Positions 1-11,853 of a stretch of DNA of 64,000 nt are shown here, piece by piece. Position numbers and translations under genes: made by a program. Each line of letters opens with the position of its first letter. Position 1 is the first letter of the stretch. The notes beneath the pieces are model-generated. The model searched no databases and was not told the origin of the DNA. It saw nothing but the letters and a program-made list of their open reading frames with translations. The DNA is from Podospora comata (lineage: Eukaryota > Ascomycota > Sordariomycetes > Sordariales > Podosporaceae), in contig CP071498.1 of assembly GCA_017354895.1 (NCBI GenBank), positions 1-64,000 of the forward strand, in the 5' to 3' direction.

Positions 1-16
1 CATGCCCGGGCCCGAG

Positions 17-350
17 GGCAGTGGCGTGTGGTTGCCGGGGTCTGGATCTTGAAAAGCAGACCTTTCCTCCAAATGCCTGGACAGGCTAGCTGTGTCACAG
101 AGCCTTACTATTCCGCTTAAGGCTTCTAGGTCCCGTACGATGGTTAGGGCATACCTGGTTAGTACGAAGGTAGTGGCGTATGGTTGCCGGGGTCTGGATC
201 TTAAAAAGCAGACCCTTCTTTAAAAGTAAACCCTTCTTCAAAAGCAAACCCTTCTTCAAAAGCCCTCGACAGGCTAGCTATATAATAGAGCCCTCTTATT
301 CCAATTAAGGCGTCTAGGTCTCGTACGGTAAGGTCTAATCCAAAGATATC
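17..350. repeat. Direct repeat pair, about 152-bp period
   Basis: A stretch beginning at 17 (GGCAGTGGCGTGTGGTTGCC) recurs at about 166-169 with a few transitions, and both copies run on through a shared GGTCTGGATCTT and a shared GACAGGCTAGCT. The second copy is longer, with an internal short repeat of AAACCCTTCTTCAAAAG. Base composition is close to normal, unlike the AT-rich DNA that follows. No coding potential is seen. It may be the edge of a transposon outside the window; identity unknown. Confidence 0.6.
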
Positions 351-2009
351 GATATTTAGTTCCCTAATATACTATCGTATATTAGAATAATATATATATT
401 GTACAATAGGAATAAAAGATTGTATAATAATTTAACGGGGTTTATAGAACTAACGTTTATAGGTATTATCGCTTAAAAAATAATAAGATTTTTAAGTATA
501 ATAACGAAGCGGTACGTACGATTTTTAAATTTCGAGAGCTACGGGTTTAATTCTAATTAAGATCTTTTTTTAGTAAACTTTTAATCGTATAAACTAATCG
601 ACTTTTAAATAAAATATTTAAAATAACTCTTATACTTACTACCTATAGCTCGTACGAGGTTATCGACACTAGCTAGCCTTATATTAGGAGGCTAATGAAT
701 AGCTTCTATATTAATATTAGTATTTATCTTTCCCGTACGATAATATTTAAACTAATAAATATATAGGAAATATAGTAAATAATCTCGGCTTTACTATCGG
801 CCGATATCGAATACGTCCCCGGTAAAGTAAAGGGGGCTAAGGTACTAGCGCGTCCGAGCTACCTAAATATAGTTTTAATTTAAAGCCGTAGTTTAGTAAT
901 TACTTCTCCCTATACTACCTATACTAGTAAACCTAATAGAGGGCCGTTTAAGGATTATTGTACGACGGATAGGTACTAGGGTAATACCTATAGTAACTGT
1001 AAGTGGAGGGATTATAGGAATAAATATAGCTTTAATACCGTTAATTAAAGCGGTATTAAAGTTAAGGAAGAGAGTAACGGAAATAAAGGAAGCGCGGGGG
1101 CGAGCTAGGACCTTATAGTTATTAATAATTTTAACGATTAAAAAAGTCGTACGATAATAAAAGTTAATTAATTTTTATTTTTATTTTTATTTTTCTTTAA
1201 TTTATATAATATTACCCGTATAATAGAATTTTAGTATTAGGGTTAATAAAATTAATATATAATATAAAAAATTTATATTATCGGCTTTAAAATTAAAATA
1301 ATAATAAAATATATAAAAGTAATAATAATAATATAGATTCTTTACTAGTAAATCTTTAAAGAACTTTACTTAAATAATAATAGTTTATTTATAAGCTTTA
1401 TTTTATAAAAGATTAAAAAAAAATACTATAGGGTTATAGGCTATATAATAAATAGTAAAATAATTTATTTAGAAAGCTAGAATTATTTATATATATATAA
1501 AGTATAAAAGAAGAAATATTATAAAATTAATACTTTATTTAAAATAAAATATTAAAAAGAATTTATTTATATCTCTTACCTCTAACGTATTTAAAGCCCT
1601 ATTTCTTTATTTTCTTATTTAGGTTTGTATTTATATGTTAAACTAATATCTTTTTTAATTATAGAATAAAAATAAAATTAATTTATTGTAAAATATTAAA
1701 ATATATTGAAATCTATATATCTTATTTAAATTATTAAAAAAAAGTCTTAAATAAAAAATATTATTTATTTATAAAAATAGTATACTATAATTAATATATT
1801 ATTAAATAATTTATTAAAGGTATTTTAAAAGAATCTTATAAAGGAATTATTTTAAAAAATTATAAAATATAGAATATAAAGAAATTAATTTTATTTTATA
1901 ATAAATATATATTATTATTATATTAGTAAAAAGCATTATATTTATTATAGAAAAATATATTTAACTTTTAAAATAATATAAGGTATATTATTTTATATAA
2001 CTTGTTTAG
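351..2009. other. RIP-degraded AT-rich region, no intact gene
   Basis: Very AT-rich DNA with TAA/TAG stops in all frames and residual CG islands such as CGTACG. Around 780-1120 composition is less extreme, and a conceptual reading hints at a cysteine-bearing gag-like segment interrupted by stops, which would fit an old retroelement. No reading frame can be restored with confidence. The base bias fits repeat-induced point mutation of former repeats. Confidence 0.6.
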
Positions 2010-3960
2010 TCCATTTCAATAATATTTTTACTTTTCGTTTTAAGAAAAGAATTTCTATCGGATTATAAACTTTACTATCGCAATACCCTACCTCGCTTTA
2101 CTATCCACGTATATTAATAATATATATATATCTAACTTTATATTTATTATTTACGCTTCTATATTACTTATACGATAATATATTTTATACTATTTTATAT
2201 AGCTCCTTTAGGCCATTCTAATAATTCTTTTACTTTTCGTTTTAATAAAAAAGTTCTTATCGGATAATACACTTTATTATTATATTACGCAACCTTACTT
2301 TACTCTATACGTACATTAGTAATACAAATATACTTAACTTTATATTTATTATATATACTTCTATACTACTCGTACGACGATATACTTTATATTATTCTAT
2401 AAAGCTTATTTAAGCGATTTTAAAGTTATCTATATTTTTAATTTTAATAAGAAAAATTCTATCGGATTATATATTTTACTATTATATAACGTAACCTTAC
2501 TTTACTCTCTATATATATTAATAATATACTTATACCTAACTTAATACCTAACTTCACATTTTATATTTGCACTGCTACACTACTCGTACGATAATATATT
2601 CGAGACTATTTTATGTAGCTTCTTTAAGTAATTTTAAAGATATCTTTATTTTTAATTTTAATAGGAAAAACCCTATCGGATTATACTCTTTATTATTATA
2701 TAACGTAACTTCACTTTACTCTCTATATATATTATTAATATATTTATACCTAACTTAATACCTAACTTTATATTTTATATTTGTACTTCTATACTACTCG
2801 TACGATAATATACTTTATACTATTCTATGCAACTTCTTTAAATAATTTTAAATATATCTTTATTTTTAATTTTAATAAGAAAAATCCTATCGGATTATAC
2901 TCTTTACTATTGTATAACGTAACCTTACTTTACTCTCTACGTACATTATTAACATACTTATACCTAACTTAATACCTAACTTTATATCTTATATTTATAC
3001 TTCTATACTACTCGTACGATAATATACTTTATACTATTCTATATAGCTTCTTTAGGCAATTTTAAAGATATTTTTATTTTTAATTTTAATAGGAAAAATT
3101 CTATCGGATTATACTCTTTACTATTATATAACGTAACCTCACTTTACTCTCTACCTACATTATTAATATACTTATACCTAACTTAATACCTAACTTTACA
3201 TTTTATATTTGCACTTCCATACTATTTGTATAATAATATACTCTATACCATTCTATATAGCTTCTTTAAATAATTTTAAAGATATCTTTATTTTTAATTT
3301 TAATAAGAAAAATCCTATCGGATTATACTCTTTACTATTACATAACGTAACCTCACTTTTACTCTCCACGTATATTATTAATATACTTATACTTAACTTA
3401 ATACCTAACTTTATATTTTATATTTACACTTCTATACTACTCGTATAATAATATACTTTATACTATTCTATGTAACTTCTTTAGGTAATTTTAAAGATAT
3501 TTTTATTTTTAATTTTAATAGGAAAAATCCTATCGAATTATACTCTTTACTATTATATAACGTAACCTTACTTTACTTTCTACGTATATTATTAATATAC
3601 TTATACCTAACTTAATACTTAACTTTATATCTTATATTTACACTTCTATACTACTCGTATAACAATATACTCTATACCATTCTATATAGCTTCTTTAAGT
3701 AATTTTAAAGATATCTTTATTTTTAATCTTGATAGGAAAAACCCTATCGGATTATACTTTTTACTATTATATAACGTAACCTTACTTTACTCTCCACGTA
3801 CATTATTAATATACTCACACCCAACTTTATACCTAACTTTATATTTTATATTTACACTTCTACATTACTCGTACGACAATGTACTTTAGACTATTCTGTG
3901 TAGCTCATTTAGGCGTTTCTAAAGATATCTTTAATTTCAATTTTGACGGGAAAAATCCTA
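2010..3960. repeat. Tandem array of about 214-bp AT-rich units
   Basis: About nine head-to-tail units. Each contains a recognisable core near TTTTTATTTTTAATTTTAAT, then a CCTATCGGATTATA block, then a CTACTCGTACGATAATATAC block. Cores recur at about 2637, 2851, 3065, 3279, 3493 and 3707, i.e. every 214 bp; the first two or three units are slightly shorter and more divergent. Short ORFs of 63-79 codons repeat with the period and are only the repeat read in frame, not genes. Units differ mainly by C/T and G/A transitions. Confidence 0.85.
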
Positions 3961-4080
3961 TCGGATCGTACAACTAAATTCTTTAACGGATCCTACCCCC
4001 TGTTTCTAAAGTGGAGCCTTTTTTTTGGTACGCTTTTTAACGGATTGTACTACAATCCATCGGAGAATAACTAATAGGTA
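3961..4080. repeat. Array-terminal block, copy 1
   Basis: A block of about 115 bp that closes the first tandem array. It contains CTTTAACGGATCCTACCCCC, a T-run, and the perfect inverted repeat GGATTGTA-C-TACAATCC near 4050, and ends in GGAGAATAACTAATAGG. The same block closes the other two arrays (5536-5651 and 5912-6031). It may be the end of the transposon that gave rise to the arrays. Confidence 0.75.
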
Positions 4081-4139
4081 ATATATTATAGGCCTATTAA
4101 GGTATACTAGCTAATAATAAATAAATAATATAAGCGATA

Positions 4140-4616
4140 GGCGGTTATTTTAGGCTTTAGGTCGACGGGACTTCGACTTAGGAAGAAAGGTATTATATTA
4201 TAATTAAGTTAATAGGTAGGATAAATCGTATACGGTATATAAAATATATAATTAATTACTAATAAAATTAATTAAAGTAAGGCTACGCGATTATAGGTAG
4301 TAAACTAGAAAAATATAATAATTATAATAATATAATTAATAAGGAGTTACGAAGGATTATAATAATTATTATAATTATTAAAAATAAATAAAATAATTAT
4401 TATAATTAGGGTTTAGTACGAGGTTTATATATATAAAGGAACTAGCGGGTATAGATAAATATTTTTATAATATATAATTTAAGTTTATATTTATAGTATT
4501 TAGTATTTATATTAAAATATTTTATTATATATTATTTAGCTATACCGAGCTACGATTATTTAGAAGTACTTTCGACTAATATCCCTTTTAGAGATTTTAA
4601 ATAGGGGTTCGTTATA
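4140..4616 (+). mobile_element. Ty3/gypsy retrotransposon 3' fragment (RIP-mutated)
   Basis: The segment matches, with many transitions, the 3' end of the gypsy element at 56955-62064. It begins with the GTCGACGGGACTTCGAC-like stretch just before the 3' LTR there, and ends in a degraded LTR finishing AGGGGTTCGTTATA. The middle of the LTR is altered by AT-rich sequence. The tandem array resumes mid-unit immediately after 4616, so the fragment interrupts the array. No coding capacity remains. Confidence 0.65.
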
Positions 4617-5535
4617 GTATAGTTTCTTTAAGTAATTCTAAAAATATTTTTATTTTTAATTTTAATAGTAAAAATCCCATTAGATTATATATTTTACTAT
4701 TATATTATATAACTTCACTTTACTCTTTATATATATTAGTAATATACTTATACTTAACTTTATACTTAACTTTATATTTAATATTTACACTTTTATATTA
4801 CTCGTACGATAATATACTCTATAGTATTTTATATAGCTTCTTAAGCGTCTTTAAAAATATCTTTATTTTTAATTTTAACTGGAAAAAGTCTTATCGGATT
4901 ATACACTTTACTATTATATTATATAACCTTATTTTACTCGTTACATATATTAGTAATATACTTATACCTAACTTTATACTTAACTTCATATCTTATATTT
5001 ATATTTCCACACTACTCGTACGATAATATACTCTATATTATTTTATATAACTTTTTTAAGCGATTCTATAAATATTTTTATTTTTAGTTTTAATATAAAA
5101 AACTTTATCGGATTATACACTTTACTATTATATTACGTAACTTTACTTTACTCTCCACGTACATTAATAATATATTTATACCTAAATCTATACCTAACTT
5201 TACACTTTATATTTATACTTCCACACTACTCGTACGATAATATACTTTATACTATTCCATATAGCCTCTTTAGGCAATTCTAAAGATATTTTTATTTTTA
5301 ATTTACTAAGAAAAATCCTATCGGATTATATACTTTACTATTACATTACGTAACCTCACTTTTCTTTCTATATATATTAATAATATACTTATACCTAACT
5401 TTATATCTAACTTTATATTTTATATTTATACTTCTATACTACTCGTATAATAATATACTCTATACTATTCTATATAGCTTATTTAAGCGATTCTATAAAT
5501 ATTTTTAATTATAACTTTAACGGGAAAAATCCTAT
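4617..5535. repeat. Second tandem array, about 210-bp units
   Basis: About four more units of the same family as at 2010-3960, with the same order of blocks (TTTTTATTTTTAATTTTAAT, TATCGGATTATACAC, CACTACTCGTACGATAATA). They are more divergent from each other than the central units of the first array. The array starts mid-unit after the LTR fragment and ends at a terminal block. Confidence 0.8.
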
Positions 5536-5651
5536 TAGATCGTATAACTAAATTCTTTAATAGATCCTACCCCTTATTTCTAAAGTAAAGCGTTTTTTTT
5601 AATATACTTTTCAACGGATTATACTACAATCCATCGGAGAATAACTAATAG
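5536..5651. repeat. Array-terminal block, copy 2
   Basis: Second copy of the terminal block, more RIP-mutated than the others (for example TAGATCCTACCCCTTATTTC where copy 3 has GGATCCTGCCCCCTGTTTC). One arm of the inverted repeat is mutated (GGATTATA against TACAATCC). Confidence 0.75.
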
Positions 5652-5911
5652 GCAATTCTAAAGATATCTTTATTTTTAATTTTAACGGGAAAAATCTTAT
5701 CGAGTCATACACTTTACTATTGCATTACCTAACTTTACTTTACTCTTTACGTATATTAATAATATACTTATACCTAACTTTATACTTAACTTTATATTTT
5801 ATATTTGTATTTCCATACTACTTATACGACAATGTACTCTATACTATTTTGTGTAGCTCATTCAGGCGATTCTAAAGATATCTTCAATTTTAATTTTGAC
5901 GGGAAAAATCC
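5652..5911. repeat. Single tandem-array unit
   Basis: One further unit of the 214-bp family, running from AATTCTAAAGATATC to GGGAAAAATCCTATC, between terminal blocks 2 and 3. It is less AT-rich than the inner units. Confidence 0.75.
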
Positions 5912-6031
5912 TATCGGATCGTATAACTGAATTCTTTAACGGATCCTGCCCCCTGTTTCTAAAGTGGGGCGTTTTTTTTGGCGCGGTTTTCAACGGATTG
6001 TACTACAATCCATCGGAGAATAACTGATAGG
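5912..6031. repeat. Array-terminal block, copy 3 (least mutated)
   Basis: Third copy of the terminal block and the one nearest the ancestral sequence, with GGGGCGTTTTTTTTGGCGCGG and an intact GGATTGTA-C-TACAATCC inverted repeat. It forms the sharp boundary between the AT-rich repeats and normal-composition DNA at about 6031. Confidence 0.75.
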
Positions 6032-6051
6032 GCCACCAGATTCAGGGGCTA

Positions 6052-6567
6052 TTGCGAGCAGTCCAGATGTTCCTCCTGCGCACAGTATCTGGAGAAGCAT
6101 GGAGTCGACAAGCCCGAGGGTTATCACCACGACAACTCAAGAACCACCTCAATCCCAATGTCAAGGCCGAGAAAGACCAGCTGCAGGCCGAGCAAGATGC
6201 CTATTTGGATGCGGGCAACGAGGACAAGTGCCAGAACGACAATTAAGACTTCCCGGTACCCCCTTGGATGGTGAGAGATGCGTCAATTCGGTTCGGACGA
6301 ACCAGGCAGGTGTTGGCGGAGAATGATGTTCAATTTCATGGTCTCCGCGAAGAAACTCTCTGCCATCCTTATCATTCGTACAAAACTAGGAACAAGGGGG
6401 AGATGTCACCAATGGGCGCATTTCGAACTGCTGGTAGTGTGTGGCTCAAGGCATGGGTCAAGATGGGAAAGAAAGATGTCTGTGTCGACTGTGGAGAGCC
6501 TCGTCCAGAGAATTGGGAAAAGGACCGTTCGTTGTTTATGCACTTTGGGAGATATGGGAAGTGTTGA
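6052..6567 (+). pseudogene. Degenerate hypothetical gene with one in-frame stop
   Basis: Two open stretches lie in the same frame, 6052-6243 and 6247-6564, separated by a single TAA at 6244-6246. The upstream part contains a Lys/Glu-rich segment (VKAEKDQLQAEQDAYLD). The downstream part ends in a Cys-containing segment (VCVDCGEPRPENWEKDRS) and closes with GRYGKC. A CAA-to-TAA change, which is in CpA context, would join them into about 170 codons. The left side runs straight into the repeat block, so the 5' end is probably lost. I do not recognise the family. A short unrelated ORF pair is the alternative; confidence is low. Confidence 0.3.
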
Positions 6568-6639
6568 AATTGTTCAAGGCGCCAAAAGTACAAGGAGAAG
6601 AAGGCGGCGAAGCGATAATGGGTTGCTGATGAGGCGGGA

Positions 6640-7270
6640 GGAGAATCTGATGTTGTCGCTGTGGTGTGTTGTTTCCTGTCTTTTCATGCCACGGGGTGGT
6701 CATCGTCATCGTCGTTGTTGGTGCGTGTCTTTCCCGCCTCTCCCGTTTATGGGTTGATGGTCGTCATTGTCCTTGGTGTGTGTCTATCCCGCCTCTCCCG
6801 CATCACTGGTGTGTGTTTGTTCTGGCCTCGCCCGTTTATGGGTTGACTGCGTCATTGTCTTTGGTGCATGTTTTCTGCCCTCCTGCCCTCATGGGTTGCT
6901 TGAGGATTTACCGGGGACGTTGGTTGGTGTTGATCTTCGCGGCCTTTGCGGGTCGATAGAGGATGCCTCCACTCCTCTGGGTTTGGTTGGATTCTTGGGG
7001 ACGTTAGTCGGTGTTGATCTCTCACCTTTATGGGTCGGTGGGCATCGATCACCTGTGAGGGTAATTCGGGTCATCTGTGTGGGTGATCCAGCTCTATCAT
7101 CTGTTTGGGTGGTTGAGCAGCTCTCACCTTTAATGGGTTGGTTGAGCGGGCGGCCAGTGCTCTGGTACCTCGGTGCCATCACGTCCTTCTCTTTCGAGAG
7201 ATCCCTTGGCCGGGACGGGCATCGAAATCGGACTCTGCAACCTCCACGTGGTGTTGCCTAGAAATCCAGT
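6640..7270. repeat. GC-rich low-complexity region, no gene
   Basis: Degenerate repetition of short phrases such as CCCGTTTATGGGTTG, GTGTGTGT and GTTGGTGTTGATCT, on a G/T-rich plus strand. Overlapping ORFs exist on both strands but none shows protein-like composition. It directly precedes the receptor remnant and probably replaced its 5' end. Confidence 0.5.
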
Positions 7271-7450
7271 CTTGTGACTGAGAGCCAATGTAGAGACGTA
7301 TTTGTTGTGGTGATTGCTGGGGTCGAACTGTTGGATATAGTTGTTGATGGTTGGTTGTTGGCGGTTGATTACTTCAGCGGGGATTATAGGGGGGAGAGCG
7401 TGATTTCCAGGATTAGGACATGGCGGCAATCTAAATGCGGAGTCATTTCG

Positions 7451-8593
7451 ATGGGCAAGATCTATCTTGACGACTACATCACTCTGTTTTCCATTGTAAG
7501 TCCAGGCGACCCCAAGATCCAGCAGGGGATAAAGAAACTCACGAGTACAGTGTCTATGCATTATCTACGTCGGCCTTGTTGGCGCCGCCATCTCCCATGG
7601 CGGCGGCAGACATTTGGACACTCTGAGCCAGGAGGACGTCAAAAAGGCCCTGTATTACACCGTTATTTCCTTCGTTCCTGGCGTGTCATCCTTCACGGTC
7701 CCCAAGTTTGCCGTCGTCGTTTTGCTGCGCAAACTGCTGAACCCGGGGCGCGCCCACCGCATTGTCATGTGGATCGTCTCGATCATCTACGGCCTCCTCG
7801 CCCTCGGTATGCTCGTCATCAACTTCGCCCAGTGCACCCCGGCCCGCGCACAGTGACTGGAGGCTGATGGGAAATGCTGGGACCGGCAAATCACCGTCAA
7901 CTATGCCATGGCGCTGGGAATCTATTCCGTTCTTTTCGACTTTTACCTCGCCATATATCCCACTCTCGTTCTGTTCCAACTGCAGCTCAACTGGAGGAAG
8001 AAGCTGGCTCTTTCCTCCTCGTTGGGTTTCGGATATTGTGCTGGTGTCATCACTTGCTACAAGTGCTACACGCTAAGTGGCCTCCTGGAGGTCAAAGACT
8101 TTACATACACGGTCGACGACGTGGTTCTTTGGACAAAGTAAGTGAAAGATCAGTGCAGTTGGGGACGCAAAGAGGAGGACGGAGTGCTAACTTGGTACAC
8201 AGCATTGAAGCCAACTGTGTCATCATCGGCGCCTGCATCCCCTGCCTTTACCCTCTGATCCGGAAGGTGTTTGGCAAGTCTGCTCTCGGAAGCTCCGCCC
8301 GGCCGACGGGCAACTCCAAGTCAGCCGGCCTCCGGGGAGGGAACACCGGACCGAGCAACACTGTCATTACCATCGGGTCTTATGCAAAGAACAAGGGCCG
8401 CAAGCGTGGCAAGTCGGGGTCACACATGGCCTCCAACCTCGACACCATCAACGACCTGGATGCCGACGGCAAGTACATCATCCTCGAGGAGCGGTCGTTC
8501 CACTACAGCACCACGGAGCTGACTGCACAGGACGCCATTGCAGCAAATTCCCAAGTGGCGCAAACGAAAGCAGCAAGGCAAGAAGGCTGGTAA
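7451..8593 (+). pseudogene. PTH11-like rhodopsin-domain receptor, broken
   Basis: Fungal PTH11-type seven-helix receptors are plasma-membrane sensors. The reading is join(7451..7495,7551..8137,8203..8593). Introns are 7496-7550 and 8138-8202, the latter with a perfect GCTAAC branch point. The family pattern is clear: KIYLDDYITLFS, several hydrophobic helices, the QCTP motif after helix four, GKCWD in the next loop, and VLWTNIEANCVIIGACIP before the last helix, then a hydrophilic tail. A TGA at 7854-7856 interrupts the frame between QCTPARAQ and LEADGKCWD, where relatives usually have Trp. Splicing cannot remove it without losing the conserved QCTP. The first helix, expected upstream of 7451, is not recognisable. 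The ORF there continues to 7274, but that stretch does not look like receptor. Most likely a 5'-truncated pseudogene. Confidence 0.7.
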
Positions 8594-9434
8594 TCTGGAC
8601 TAGGGCGTGGGGACTGAGGTGGTGGAGCTGAGCGGGCAGACGGGATCGAGGGAGTGTCCAATTGATGTCTTCATTAAAAGAGCACTCTGTGTATTTCTAC
8701 CAGTGCCGAGTTGTTATTATGATACCCAATGATACCACCAGTGAAGCGCAAGCAATCCACTTATATCCAAACAGTACAGAGCACAGAGTAATTTGAATGT
8801 CGCTGGGAAAAAGACGCGACGGGGAATTTGTCATGCTGCAGGTACCCCGGGTGGCGCACAGATCACTGACGTCGTTCACTCCCAGGTCCGTCTCTCGAGA
8901 AACTTCCTTTTTTTTTCCCCAGCAATTCTTGCCCCAACAGACAACCATCCACGATAACCACACGACGACGGGAGGCAGACTCAGGCAGCCAACCAACTGC
9001 AAAATCAACAAACGCGCAATCGGGCAGGCGACTTATCACAGGTGGGCCTCTCTCCGCACTGCAACGACGAGACAACGGCGGGGCCAAGCGCAGTGTTGAT
9101 GCTTGGCAACTCCAAGCTCCCTCGACCTTCCCGATCGGAGCTTCCCTCCGGTCCGATTCCCCATATTCCCGCGCTTCCGAACCGGGACCCTCCAACTGCT
9201 GTCCTACCACCTGCCGCATCCCGATACCACAAGACATGCATGCATCGCAACCGCCATTCACACCTACCACCTGCCGCAAACCCAGAGAAAACAGATGATC
9301 GCCATGTCGTGGCCAGCGCGGGGAAGGTCGGGTGCCATGAGAGCAGATAAAAGCTGGAGGTCTGCCCGTGTCACGCTGTGCCGTGTCTGGTGTTTGGTTG
9401 TCGGTCCTTTTTGCGGAATATTGTTACTGGCATC
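8594..9434. other. Intergenic region, promoter of the aminopeptidase
   Basis: No gene seen. The stretch has pyrimidine-rich tracts (for example near 8905-8925) and C/A-rich segments near 9190-9290, as expected of a fungal promoter and 5' leader before the ATG at 9435. Overlapping ORFs on both strands look like chance readings. Confidence 0.5.
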
Positions 9435-11209
9435 ATGAAGTTCCTCCAGACTGCCACGACCCTTGCGTCGTTGGCTTCGGCCGTTGCCGCCAACGGTGGA
9501 CCGGGCAAGCAGAAGCCCTTGATCAACTCCAAGAAGCTCCAGTCCGAAATCACCACAAAGGGGTAAGGGCCCTTTATTCCTATCCGCTAGTGCTGCTTTA
9601 ATCCTTGGCCTGGGCACTGCTAACGTTGGGGTGCCTGGGCGCCGTCGCAGCCTCATGTTCAATCTCGAACGACTGAACACGATCGCTTTTGCCAACGGTG
9701 GAAACCGCGCCTTCGGTCTTCCGGGATACGCCGCCTCGGTCGATTTCGTATGGTCTCAGATCTCCAAGGTCAAGGGCGCCAAAGCATGGAAGCAAGATTT
9801 CCCAGCTCTGTTCAACTTTGTCGAGTCCATCTCGCTCAAGGTTGCCGGTGAGGACATCTACGTCTACGGCCTGACCTATTCCCCATCCACGAGCGCCGAA
9901 GGTATCACGGCCGAGATTGTGGCCGGACCTGAGGGTGCCGCTGGGTGTGATGATGCTTCCTACGACGATCTGGACGTGAAGGGCAAGATTGTGCTGGTCC
10001 AGAGGTTCCGTTGCCCAACCGGCGGTACCCTTGCCGGAAGGCTGCTACCTGCTGCCCGTGCCGGCGCCGTGGCTGTCATTATCTACCATGATATTACCAC
10101 CAATGTGACGGCAGGCTCGCTGTCGGCCCCCAACCCCGAGCACGTTCCTGGTGGCTTCATCAACCTGGTTGACGGCGAACGTATCAAGACGCGTCTTGCT
10201 GCCGGCGAGACTCTGGAGGCTACCTTCCAGCAGACCCAGGTTATTGAGACGAGGATTACACAAAATGTGTTTGTGGAGCTGGAGGGTGGTGACAAGGACA
10301 ATGTCGTCGTGGTAGGTGGCACTTTTGCTGGGACCTTGACGGTGTAGACATTTGCATGCCGACTGACGACGTGTGTATAACCAGCTCGGCGCACACTTGG
10401 ACAGCGTGCAAGCTGGTCCCGGTATCAATGATGACGGTAAGACGATGCGCCGCGCTCAGGTTGTTCTCGGGATAGTTAGCTGACAAAGCCCCAGGCTCCG
10501 GCACCAGTCTGCTTCTTGAGCTGTTCAAAGCTGCCAGCAACTATGGCACCAAGAACAAGGTCCGGTTTGCCTGGTGGGGTGCCGAGGAGAACGGTCTCCT
10601 TGGATCTCGCTTCTACACGCAGAGCCTCACCACCAAGGAGGCCGACCAGATTCTGGCCTACCTCAATTTTGACATGGTTGCCAAGGGTTTCATCGGCGTT
10701 GGCGATGCTGATGGCAGTTCGCACGGCAGCGTTGGGCCCCCGGGCTCCGAGGTCATCGAGCGCATCTACAACGAGCACTTCCAGAAGCAGGGCATTTCCG
10801 TCACCCCAGCTGTGGTCACCAACGGGAGCGACTACGCTTCGTTTTGGCAGGTTCTGAACAAGCCTTTTGGATTTCTCCACACTGGAACCGGGGTGGAGCA
10901 AGACCCGTGCTACCATCAAGCGTGTGACACGATCAACAATCCTGACCCCAAGACCATCACCATCAACGCCAAGGTTAGCCGTTGTGCACATGTCTCGAGA
11001 AAATCAGAGTTCTGACGCGAATATTCTAGGCTGCTGCACACATGCTGAGCGTTCTGTCCGTCGACGGCACCAAACTTATCCCCAAGACCAAGCAAAAGGC
11101 ATCCATGTTCGCCGCTATCCGCATGCGCGACGTGGGACCGGATGTTGTCCGTATCGAGGAGCTCGAGGCACTGGGCGAGAGACACCTGGGATGCGGCCAT
11201 GATATCTAA
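9435..11209 (+). CDS. Secreted M28 aminopeptidase with PA domain
   Basis: Zinc aminopeptidase of the LAP2/aminopeptidase Y type, expected to release N-terminal residues from peptides outside the cell or in the vacuole. Reading: join(9435..9562,9651..10311,10385..10436,10495..10973,11030..11209), 499 aa; all four introns have GT-AG ends and CTNAC-like branch points. Residues 1-19 form a signal peptide (MKFLQTATTLASLASAVAA). A protease-associated domain follows (about 120-240), then the M28 catalytic core. Metal and catalytic residues are visible: LGAHLDSV (His, Asp), GINDDGSGTS (bridging Asp), WWGAEENGLLGS (Glu pair), LNFDMVA (Asp) and EQDPCYHQACDT (His). Length matches the family. It lies upstream of a secreted nucleotidase on the same strand. 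No lesion seen. Confidence 0.93.
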
Positions 11210-11853
11210 ACCAACTCCTGGTGTCACATTGTTGGCCTTGTAGTTGACTCGGATGATAGCAGGGGTAACGCCACAGCCATGCCATAGCTTCTAATCGTAA
11301 TATAACCAGATCCTCATTCTCAGCCAAACAGATTTGCAAATAGCAGAACACACCTTTCCACGTGCATGATCTCGATGATTATGCTAGGTACTCAGGCTCA
11401 TCTGGCAATTTCCGCTGTCGAAATCGTTGCGGTTGTCCCCACGTGTCGCCACTGATAGGGCATCGGCTGCTGTTTCGGGAAGGCCATCTTGGCACGACTC
11501 GGACGCCTAAACGGGAAGGTCGGATAGGTTTGTGCTCTGCTGGTTCATCATCAGCTCGTTCCAGTCAGCATCCCCGAGCCAGTGAGAGGTCAACTCTCAG
11601 CTCTAGAATGGTTCACAAGCTTGAGGCTGCCATCCTCGGAACCGATAGACGACATCGAGGTTCCATGTCGCCGTGTCGATCAGTCATACACCGCATTCCA
11701 GGGACGGGTATAATAACCCAAGGCGCGTGTTCTGTTGCAATGCGTCTCTTCTGTCCCATCCTTGGCGCTGTTGTCTGTTCTTCATAGGCCCGGTTCATGT
11801 CACTCGTTTTTTGCCTCTGAGTGAGCTCCATCGTCTGTAAACCAGCGTACAAG
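11210..11853. other. Intergenic region between aminopeptidase and nucleotidase
   Basis: Holds the 3' UTR of the aminopeptidase and the promoter of the next gene. An ORF of 141 codons at 11362-11787 has Arg/Ser-rich, unstructured composition and no recognisable motif, so it is not called. Confidence 0.5.

Noticed and set aside
2567-3448. Repeated 63-79 codon ORFs
   Set aside because: They recur with the 214-bp period of an AT-rich satellite and reflect the repeat, not selection on protein.
7854-7856. RIP as the cause of the TGA in the receptor gene
   Set aside because: A TGG to TGA change is not in CpA context on either strand, unlike the TAG stops at 48031 and 52710.
11362-11787. 141-codon ORF upstream of the nucleotidase
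   Set aside because: No motif, Arg/Ser-rich composition and a position in the expected promoter region.
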